Virus record (IMG/VR): IMGVR_UViG_3300005613_000054
Location: 1-64,000 of that record
DNA from: a virus
Strand: one strand, 5' to 3'
Length of the DNA: 64,000 nucleotides
Made by a program: the position numbers and the translations under genes. Below the pieces are notes generated by a model, which saw only the letters and a program-made list of their open reading frames with translations, was not told where the DNA came from and did no database searches. Positions 57,680 through 64,000 of the stretch are shown piece by piece (the first letter of the stretch is position 1; each line of letters begins with the position of its first letter).

Positions 57680-58528
57680 ATGGCGAACCCTGCTTCCAGA
57701 CAAGATCTAATCGATTACGCAAAAAGGCAGCTGGGTTATCCTGTATTGGAAATCAACCTTGCGGATGAGCAGATTGATGATCTGATGGATGACGCTATTC
57801 AGGTATATCAAAACCGCCACATGGATGGTGTCGAGTTGATGTATCTGAAACATAAGATTACGCAGAACTTTATTGACGCCATTGAAGCAAGAGGTGATGA
57901 TAAGACTATCGGCATCACCACCACTACTGCTACTGCTAACATCACAGGCATTGGTACAACGACATTTAGTTACGAAGAGAACCAGAACTTCATTCAAGTT
58001 CCTGATTCAGTAATTGGTGTAGAAAAAATCTATAAGATTGATAATCGTGTTATTTCAACCACGATGTTCAACAACTTGAACTATCAATTCTTTATGAGTG
58101 ACTTCTTCTACTTCACTGGGTTTGAGATGCTCACCTATGCGATGACTAGAAGTTATCTTGCTGATGTTGATTTTCTACTAAATCCATCTAAGCAAATTAG
58201 ATATAACAGACGACAGAATAGACTATATCTTGATACGGATGCTCAAAGTTTGACTGCAGGAGATTATCTACTCATTCAATGCTATAGAGTTCTAAACCCG
58301 AATGACTTTACTAAAGTCTATAACGATCCATTTCTAAAGAGATACTTCACTGCTCTGATGAAGCGACAGTGGGGACAGAACCTGATCAAGTTCCGTGGGG
58401 TCAAACTACCTGGTGGTATTGAACTCAACGGTCGTGAGATCTATGAGGATGCTCAGCAAGAACTGAAAGAACTGACTGAGCGTATGCCTTGGGATTATGA
58501 ACTTCCACCAATGGATATGATTGGCTGA
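57680..58528 (+). CDS. 13: Neck protein gp13
   Basis: 282 residues (T4 gp13: 309). The N-terminus (RQDLIDYAKRQLGYPVLEIN, DEQIDDLMDDAIQVYQNRH) is the conserved gp13 start of T4-like phages. gp13 and gp14 form the neck that seals the filled head and joins it to the tail. Its stop lies just before the gp14 ATG. Confidence 0.88.
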   Translation: MANPASRQDLIDYAKRQLGYPVLEINLADEQIDDLMDDAIQVYQNRHMDGVELMYLKHKITQNFIDAIEARGDDKTIGITTTTATANITGIGTTTFSYEENQNFIQVPDSVIGVEKIYKIDNRVISTTMFNNLNYQFFMSDFFYFTGFEMLTYAMTRSYLADVDFLLNPSKQIRYNRRQNRLYLDTDAQSLTAGDYLLIQCYRVLNPNDFTKVYNDPFLKRYFTALMKRQWGQNLIKFRGVKLPGGIELNGREIYEDAQQELKELTERMPWDYELPPMDMIG

Positions 58529-58529
58529 T

Positions 58530-59936
58530 ATGCTAAATCCATTCTTTACACAAGGCACTGGTAACGAGCAAACGCTTGTTCAGAATTTGATTGACGAGCA
58601 TATCAAAATGCACGGCATTGAATTCACATATTTGCCGCGCCAATTCGTCAATGTAAAGACGATTATGCGGGAGGTCACTACTTCCAAATTTACAATGTCT
58701 TGCCCCATTGAAGGGTACATTCAAAACTATGATGGTTTTGGGGATAACCACAATATTCTGACGAAGTTTGGTGTGCGTTCTACTGCAGAGATGGAGATTG
58801 TTATCTCCCAAAGACGTTTTGAAGATAGTATTACTGGTCTTTTACAAGATGGATATACAAAATTGGAAAATAGTCCAGTAGATCTCACCAACTACCCCAA
58901 CAGACCAATGGAAGGGGATTTGCTTTATTTTCCACTGGGAGATATGTTATTTGAGATTAAATATGTCGATCATGAGCAACCATCATTCTATCAGTTGCAG
59001 AACAATTACACATACTTACTGAAGTGTGAGTTGTTTGAATATGAGGATGAAGTTATCTCTACTGGTATTGAGAATATTGATAACAATTTTGAAGAGACTG
59101 GATACAACGCAACACTTACTTTGCTGGGTATTGGTTCTACTGCGACGGCAATCACATCAATTGTCGATGGCGCAGTTCATGTAATCAGACTAGTCAATGA
59201 AGGTGAAGGATACACTGGCGATCCAATCGTCAGGATTCAACCACCTACAACTGGTGTTGGTGCTCAGGCTGTTGCTATTACCACAGCAAATCAGGGTGGT
59301 ACAAGATCTCTACAAGAAATCTATATCACAAATGTTGGTTCTGGTTATACCTTCATTCCTAATGTTCAGATTGAATCTACTGATGGTAAGGGTTCTGGTG
59401 CTATTGTTCAAGCAGGTATTGGTACAACCGGGTCTGTTGGTGTAGTTACTGTATCTTACAGTGGTAGAAACTATGCTGTTACACCAACAGTAACATTTAG
59501 TGCTCCTCCTGCAGGCGGTGTTACTGCAATCGGCACTGCTGTTCTCAATAATTTTAATGAGGTTGCGGAGATCAGGGTTCTCAATGCTGGTTATGGATAC
59601 ACTGAGGCACCTACCATTACAGTCGCTGCAGCGGGTACAATTGGTGTGGGTACTTATAGGTACGGAGACTACATTAGAGGCGTCTCTACGGGCACCACAG
59701 CGTTCGTAAACAAGTGGGATCAACCTACCCTAACACTAAATGCACGCAACCTAACAGGGCGCTTTGCAGTCGGTGAGGTCATTGTTGGTAGGGGCACCAC
59801 TAGCAGTAGTGTCGCTTACACACTAAATAGCATTAACTATCTGGATGATGATCCTTACGATAGCGCTGAAGACTTCCAAACTGAAGGTGCAGAAATTTTA
59901 GACTTCAGTGAGGAAAACCCATTCGGGGAGGTTTAA
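58530..59936 (+). CDS. 14: Neck protein gp14 with beta-repeat insertion
   Basis: 468 residues from ATG 58530; T4 gp14 has 256. Residues 1-170 align with the T4 pattern (MHGIEFTYLPRQFVNVKTIM). The extra length, about residues 200-400, is a run of G-x-G-Y-T-x-x-P-x-V-x-I units (GEGYTGDPIVRI, GSGYTFIPNVQI, GYGYTEAPTITV) shared with the baseplate proteins. The insertion presumably decorates the neck surface. Starts 1 bp after the gp13 stop. Confidence 0.85.
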   Translation: MLNPFFTQGTGNEQTLVQNLIDEHIKMHGIEFTYLPRQFVNVKTIMREVTTSKFTMSCPIEGYIQNYDGFGDNHNILTKFGVRSTAEMEIVISQRRFEDSITGLLQDGYTKLENSPVDLTNYPNRPMEGDLLYFPLGDMLFEIKYVDHEQPSFYQLQNNYTYLLKCELFEYEDEVISTGIENIDNNFEETGYNATLTLLGIGSTATAITSIVDGAVHVIRLVNEGEGYTGDPIVRIQPPTTGVGAQAVAITTANQGGTRSLQEIYITNVGSGYTFIPNVQIESTDGKGSGAIVQAGIGTTGSVGVVTVSYSGRNYAVTPTVTFSAPPAGGVTAIGTAVLNNFNEVAEIRVLNAGYGYTEAPTITVAAAGTIGVGTYRYGDYIRGVSTGTTAFVNKWDQPTLTLNARNLTGRFAVGEVIVGRGTTSSSVAYTLNSINYLDDDPYDSAEDFQTEGAEILDFSEENPFGEV

Positions 59937-59939
59937 TTT

Positions 59940-60980
59940 ATGTTTGGAACATACTTTTATCACGAAATTATTCGTAAAATCGTAATTGCTTTCGGTACGA
60001 TGTTTAACAACATCGAAGTCCGCCATAAAGCAGACGACAATAATGATACTCTAAGTAGTCTCAAGGTACCCATTGCATATGGTCCTATACAGAAATTTCT
60101 GGCTAGGATTGAGCAGCAACCTGATTTCGATAAGAACGTTGCTATTACACTACCTAGATTGTCGTTTGAGATCATTTCGTATCAATATGATCCCAGCAGA
60201 AAAATTGCACCTATCACCAAGTTCTGTGCGGTAGAAGGCAACACCATCAAGAAGATGTTTATGCCTGTCCCATACAACATTGGGTTTAGGTTGAGTTTTG
60301 CTGCTAAGTTGCAGGATGATGTTCTTCAAATCCTAGAACAGATCCTACCAGTATTTGCACCTTGCTTCACACTTACTGTAAATCTCATTCCAGAAATCAA
60401 TGAGAAGCGTGATATTCCATTCTGCCTGAATGATATCTCTTTTAAAGATGACTATGAAGGCGACTTCAGCACTAGAAGGTTTATTGTCTATGAGATAACC
60501 TTTACTGCTAAGACATATTTCTACAACGAACTACCTACAGACGAAGCAGGTGGTCTCATCAAAAAGGTTCAGGTCGATTACTCTGCTGGTATCAGAGCAC
60601 CAAGAGAAGTTCGTTATACAGTTACACCTGCTGCTACCAAAGACTACAACGACGACGAGACAACAAATATTACTGCTACACTTGAAAAAGGTAAGACCTT
60701 GATGAAGGTTGCAAGTAGTGCTTCACTTCAACTACGAACCTTTATTCAGGTCAACGATGAAGTTATGCGTATTGAAGGCATCAGTAACACTGATATTATT
60801 GTTGCCCGCGCTCAATATGGTACAACCGAGGCAGAACATTACAATGGAGATAAAGTTAATATCATCAATACTGCAGATGATAATCTAATTCAACCAATGG
60901 ACGACTTTGGTTTCAATGAGGATACTGAATTCTTTACAGACTTTAAGACTTATAGTCCAAGTCAAGGGATCGATGTCTAA
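59940..60980 (+). CDS. 15: Tail terminator / sheath stabiliser gp15
   Basis: 346 residues (T4 gp15: 272). The start MFGTYFYHEIIRKIVIAF, KVPIAYGP, and LQILEQILPVFAPCFTLTV match T4 MFGYFYNSS, RVPITYAS and IVEQILPYFQPHF. It caps the tail tube and sheath for joining to the neck. The extra C-terminal 90 residues contain an EVMRIEGISNTDIIVARAQY beta unit also seen in the gp7-like and 1050-residue proteins. Stop overlaps the gp16 ATG by one base. Confidence 0.87.
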   Translation: MFGTYFYHEIIRKIVIAFGTMFNNIEVRHKADDNNDTLSSLKVPIAYGPIQKFLARIEQQPDFDKNVAITLPRLSFEIISYQYDPSRKIAPITKFCAVEGNTIKKMFMPVPYNIGFRLSFAAKLQDDVLQILEQILPVFAPCFTLTVNLIPEINEKRDIPFCLNDISFKDDYEGDFSTRRFIVYEITFTAKTYFYNELPTDEAGGLIKKVQVDYSAGIRAPREVRYTVTPAATKDYNDDETTNITATLEKGKTLMKVASSASLQLRTFIQVNDEVMRIEGISNTDIIVARAQYGTTEAEHYNGDKVNIINTADDNLIQPMDDFGFNEDTEFFTDFKTYSPSQGIDV

Positions 60981-61387
60981 TGGAAAAGCAGTTCGATGCT
61001 ATCGACAAGGCACTTGACGTAAAGGCGGAGATCGTTGAAGGTACGAAAAAAGAGAATATTGTAAGGGAAGTTCCAGACGATCCACAAAAAGATTATGAAT
61101 ATAGTAGGGCACAACTTTATAATTTAATCGAAAAAGGTCAAGAAGCAGTTAGTGGTATTCTTGACCTAGCACAAGATAGTCAGCATCCTAGAGCATTTGA
61201 AGTTGCCGGTCAGTTAATTAAATCTGTAGGTGATGTAACGGATAAACTCCTAGATCTTCAGAAGAAAATGAAAGACATGGAGAAACCTCAAGGTGGTCCG
61301 AAGACCGTTAATAACGCACTATTCGTTGGTAGCACTGCAGAATTGCAGAAACTTTTGAAGGAAGGTTTGCTAAATAATGACAAGTAA
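60980..61387 (+). CDS. 16: Terminase small subunit gp16
   Basis: 135 residues (T4 gp16: 164). The central helix pair (DSQHPRAFEVAGQLIKSVGD) and C-terminal NNALFVGSTAELQKLLKEGL match T4 gp16 (PRAYEVVAQLIKTV, NNSIFVGSTAELQKML). gp16 regulates gp17 and recognises DNA for packaging. Unusually, two extra genes separate it from gp17 here. Confidence 0.88.
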   Translation: MEKQFDAIDKALDVKAEIVEGTKKENIVREVPDDPQKDYEYSRAQLYNLIEKGQEAVSGILDLAQDSQHPRAFEVAGQLIKSVGDVTDKLLDLQKKMKDMEKPQGGPKTVNNALFVGSTAELQKLLKEGLLNNDK

Positions 61388-61401
61388 TACGAACTTTCAA
61401 G

Positions 61402-63168
61402 GTGAAGAAGTGCCCTGCAGGTCAATACTACTGTTTTGACGACAAAAAATGCAAGAAGATTCCTAATGGTTACCATGTAGGTGCTAGGGGTCGCTTGGAG
61501 CAGGACGAAGATGAGGAAACCGAAACTAACGGAAACGGTAATGGTAACGGTGGAGATGGTGGTTCTATGGGCGAAGAATTGAAGTTAGAAGATCTTCGTA
61601 AGTGGTTTGGTAAAGGTAAGGAAGGTGGTGCTGGTGGTGGCGGTTGGGATCGCTACAACACTAAAGGTGAGCGTATGGGCAAATGTGCTCGTGAACCTGG
61701 CGAACCTAAACCAAAATGCCTATCTAAAGAAAAAGCAGCAAAAATGAGCAAGTCAGAAATTGCTTCTGCAGTTCGTAGGAAGCGTGAGCAAGATCCTGTT
61801 GCAGATAGATCTGGTAAAGGGGGAGCACCAAAAATGGTTTCTAATAAAATTGATGAAAGAACTCTTACTAAAGGTGAGGAGAAAACCAAAGAAAAGTATG
61901 TAAAGGGTATGAAGAAGTCTGCTAAGGACTTCAAAGCACGTTATGGTGAACGTGCTAAAGAAGTAATGTATGCTACTGCTACTAAAATGGCGAAAGAAGA
62001 GAACATTGAAGAGATCGCACCTGCGGTTGCCGGTGCTCTAGCTGTTGGTAAAATGGCAGCAAAAGCAGCAGCGAAGAAAGGTCTTCAGTCAGTAGGAAAG
62101 GCAGTCGCTGCTGATGCTACTAAAGCTATGGTTGGTGGTACAGTTAACAAGGGACCAGTTGCTGCTGCATCCAAACCTGTAGCAAAAACTGCAAGTCCAT
62201 CAACAACTGCTATTACCAAACCCCAACCTGGGATGCAGTCTATGAAAGCACCCAGCATTCCCAGTACTCCCAAAAAAATTCCACCAAAGTCTGTTGTAAA
62301 AGGACCAGCTTCTGTTGCAAAACCTGCAGACACTACTCAAAAACCAACTGCAAAACCTTTTAAACCAACAACTTCTGAACCAACAAAACCAGAATCTAAT
62401 ACTACTACAAAAAGAAAATCTGGAGAAAAAAGAGAACTAGCTAAGAAAGGTCTTGAAAAAGCAAAGTCTGCAGTTAGTCAGTATTCTTCTATGTTTGGTA
62501 CGACAGAGCAAGTAGAATACCTAGACGAAAAGAACGTTCCTACTAATCCGTCGCTTTGGTCTAAAGCCAAATCTATGGCTAGATCAAAGTTCGACGTATA
62601 TCCATCCGCTTATGCTAATGGATGGGCTGCTAAGTGGTACAAATCCAAAGGCGGCGGATGGAAGAAATCTGCAAAGGAAAGTTATGAGCAGGAAAGACAA
62701 CTACCTACTTTTAGTCAGTTTAGGGAGGCTGCTACTTATAGCGAACTTAATGAGATGATTTCCACAACGGGAGTCAGAAAAGCAGATCCTGATAACCCTT
62801 CATCATATAAAAAAAGACCTGAGGAGAAACCAAAACGCAAAGCAACAATTTCCACCAAGGGTGTTAGATTTTTCGATAAGAAGGGTACAGGTTACATCAA
62901 AGGAGGAGTAAAGACTTATGAATCCGCAGCATGGACAAGAAAAGCAGGAAAAAGTGAAGAAGGAGGACTCAACGAGAAAGGCAGAAAATCTTACGAACGC
63001 GAAAATCCTGGAAGCGACCTTAAAGCACCAAGCAAAAAGGTTGGAAATCCCAGAAGGAAATCGTTTTGCGCTAGAATGAAGGGTATGAAGGCAAAACTTA
63101 CTAGCAAGAAGACTGCAAACGATCCTGATAGCAGAATCAACAAATCACTAAGAGCTTGGAATTGCTAA
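61402..63168 (+). CDS. Large basic protein with conserved small domains, between terminase subunits
   Basis: 588 residues with a GTG start (no in-frame ATG upstream before a stop). Cys-containing N-terminus (KKCPAGQYYCFDDKKCKKIP), then GGWDRYNTKGERMGKC, a Pro/Lys/Thr-rich linker near 270-350, and a C-terminus GLNEKGRKSYERENPGSDLK...PRRKSFCARMKGMK. I associate the two conserved segments with domains of unknown function common in T4-like marine phages (DUF5872- and DUF6321-like), recalled rather than searched. Strongly basic; a DNA- or capsid-associated role is inference. Confidence 0.7.
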   Translation: MKKCPAGQYYCFDDKKCKKIPNGYHVGARGRLEQDEDEETETNGNGNGNGGDGGSMGEELKLEDLRKWFGKGKEGGAGGGGWDRYNTKGERMGKCAREPGEPKPKCLSKEKAAKMSKSEIASAVRRKREQDPVADRSGKGGAPKMVSNKIDERTLTKGEEKTKEKYVKGMKKSAKDFKARYGERAKEVMYATATKMAKEENIEEIAPAVAGALAVGKMAAKAAAKKGLQSVGKAVAADATKAMVGGTVNKGPVAAASKPVAKTASPSTTAITKPQPGMQSMKAPSIPSTPKKIPPKSVVKGPASVAKPADTTQKPTAKPFKPTTSEPTKPESNTTTKRKSGEKRELAKKGLEKAKSAVSQYSSMFGTTEQVEYLDEKNVPTNPSLWSKAKSMARSKFDVYPSAYANGWAAKWYKSKGGGWKKSAKESYEQERQLPTFSQFREAATYSELNEMISTTGVRKADPDNPSSYKKRPEEKPKRKATISTKGVRFFDKKGTGYIKGGVKTYESAAWTRKAGKSEEGGLNEKGRKSYERENPGSDLKAPSKKVGNPRRKSFCARMKGMKAKLTSKKTANDPDSRINKSLRAWNC

Positions 63169-63175
63169 AAATCAA

Positions 63176-63712
63176 ATGATTTTATTTAATGGTGACTCTT
63201 GGTGTTGGGGGTTCAATCTTAAAAATAGAGAAGATAGATATGTTGTGAAAGTTGCAAACAAATGCAATTCCAAATATACGGATTTATCTTTACATGGGTG
63301 CAGTAATCGCAAAATAGTTAGAACTACTCTTGAACACGATATTACTAAGTATGATCTTGGTATTATTTGTATGACTTATAAGAATCGTACAGAATTTCAT
63401 CTGAACGGTAAGTGGGAAAATATAAATCCGGGTAGAGGTAATAGATTAAAATTTTTAGATTATTATAAAAATTATTATTCTGAAGAATATGGTAACTCAG
63501 ATGAATTTATTTTTAGACAAGCAATAATTGATCACTTTAAAGCAAATAATGTACCACTATTGCTTTTGACTGTGGCTAAAGCATCAAAATATAATTATGA
63601 TTTGAAATTAAATACACCAGATATTCCTTTAGGATCTACTCTACATCCCACTGAAGAAGGACATTCTATTTTAGCAGATAGAATTTATGAAAAAATTTTA
63701 AAATTTAGATAA
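63176..63712 (+). CDS. SGNH-hydrolase-like protein, fifth member
   Basis: 178 residues, AT-rich. Block I NGDSWCWG has the canonical G-D-S, block II GCSNRK, and block V GSTLHPTEEGHSILADRI carries His but no Asp before it. It lies 7 bp after the basic protein and 2 bp before gp17, so it interrupts the terminase genes. Related in pattern to the array at 20651-24223 but clearly diverged. Could be a mobile passenger or a virion-glycan enzyme. Confidence 0.65.
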   Translation: MILFNGDSWCWGFNLKNREDRYVVKVANKCNSKYTDLSLHGCSNRKIVRTTLEHDITKYDLGIICMTYKNRTEFHLNGKWENINPGRGNRLKFLDYYKNYYSEEYGNSDEFIFRQAIIDHFKANNVPLLLLTVAKASKYNYDLKLNTPDIPLGSTLHPTEEGHSILADRIYEKILKFR

Positions 63713-63714
63713 TT

Positions 63715-64000
63715 ATGTCTGGCGAAATTTATCTTGGTAATCCTAATCTAAAAAAAGCAAATACACCCATTCAATTTACTCAAGAACAAATTCTTGAGTT
63801 TATGAAGTGTAAGGACGATCCTGTCTATTTTGCTAGAAATTACATCAAAATTGTTTCTCTTGATCATGGTCTTGTACCATTTAACATGTATCCTTTTCAA
63901 GAGAAGTTGATTCAAAACTTCCATGATAATAGATTTAATATCTGTAAGATGCCTCGTCAGACTGGTAAGTCCACGACTTGTGTGTCTTATCTTCTACACT
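63715..64000 (+). CDS. 17: Terminase large subunit gp17, 3' truncated by window edge
   Basis: About 95 N-terminal residues are visible. DPVYFARNYIKIVSLDHGLV and FNMYPFQEKLIQNFHDNRF are the hallmark start of T4-like gp17, and PRQTGKST (80-87) is its Walker A. gp17 is the packaging motor ATPase and headful nuclease. The reading frame runs to the end of the window. Confidence 0.93.
   Translation, partial: MSGEIYLGNPNLKKANTPIQFTQEQILEFMKCKDDPVYFARNYIKIVSLDHGLVPFNMYPFQEKLIQNFHDNRFNICKMPRQTGKSTTCVSYLLH

Overview
The window is part of the genome of a T4-like tailed phage, most like the myoviruses of marine picocyanobacteria (Synechococcus/Prochlorococcus). The evidence is a T4-type virion block in T4-like order (gp25, gp6, a gp7-like giant, gp8, a gp10-position protein, tail-fibre-like proteins, gp13, gp14, gp15, gp16, gp17), T4 late promoters (TATAAATA), the CobS/CobT-like pair often seen in cyanophages, and no ribosomal or housekeeping genes. 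The host assignment is inference.

Layout. 1-2.7 kb: end of a tail-fibre-like gene and three further plus-strand genes. 2.7-7.5 kb: a tightly overlapping minus-strand cassette for making or modifying a surface sugar (HAD phosphatase, SIS isomerase, KdsB-like cytidylyltransferase, NodU/CmcH carbamoyltransferase, DegT/StrS aminotransferase, extended SDR). 7.5-12.1 kb: a metallopeptidase-VWA protein (CobT-like) and its MoxR/CobS-like AAA+ partner, separated by a radical SAM gene. 12.1-20.2 kb: about 22 mostly tiny, often acidic genes plus a nuclease-like protein, a DNA methyltransferase and an exported zinc-peptidase-like protein. 20.2-20.9 kb: a cluster of cyanobacterial-type DnaA-box sequences next to AT-rich DNA. 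20.6-27.3 kb: an AT-rich accessory block with four SGNH-hydrolase-like genes (three in a mosaic tandem array), a sulfotransferase, an HNH nuclease, a second radical SAM protein, a glycosyltransferase and small ORFs. 27.3-27.5 kb: a possible structured RNA ending in a strong terminator. 27.5-64 kb: the late virion block, with an extra basic protein and a fifth SGNH-like gene between the small and large terminase genes.

The most striking signal is regulatory. At least eleven promoters between 7.6 and 18.7 kb share one architecture: an 18-19 bp dyad (GACnGT-N6-ACnGTC type) ending 31-33 bp upstream of a TATAcT-type -10, usually with no recognisable -35, a C-rich CCCACAG-like tract, and a second inverted repeat abutting the -10 whose bases vary while pairing is kept. 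They drive the CobT-like and CobS-like genes and most of the small genes, and look like a coordinated, phage-specific promoter class. I know of no described equivalent, but could not search.

All product names come from reading motifs, length and gene order by eye; no database search was possible.
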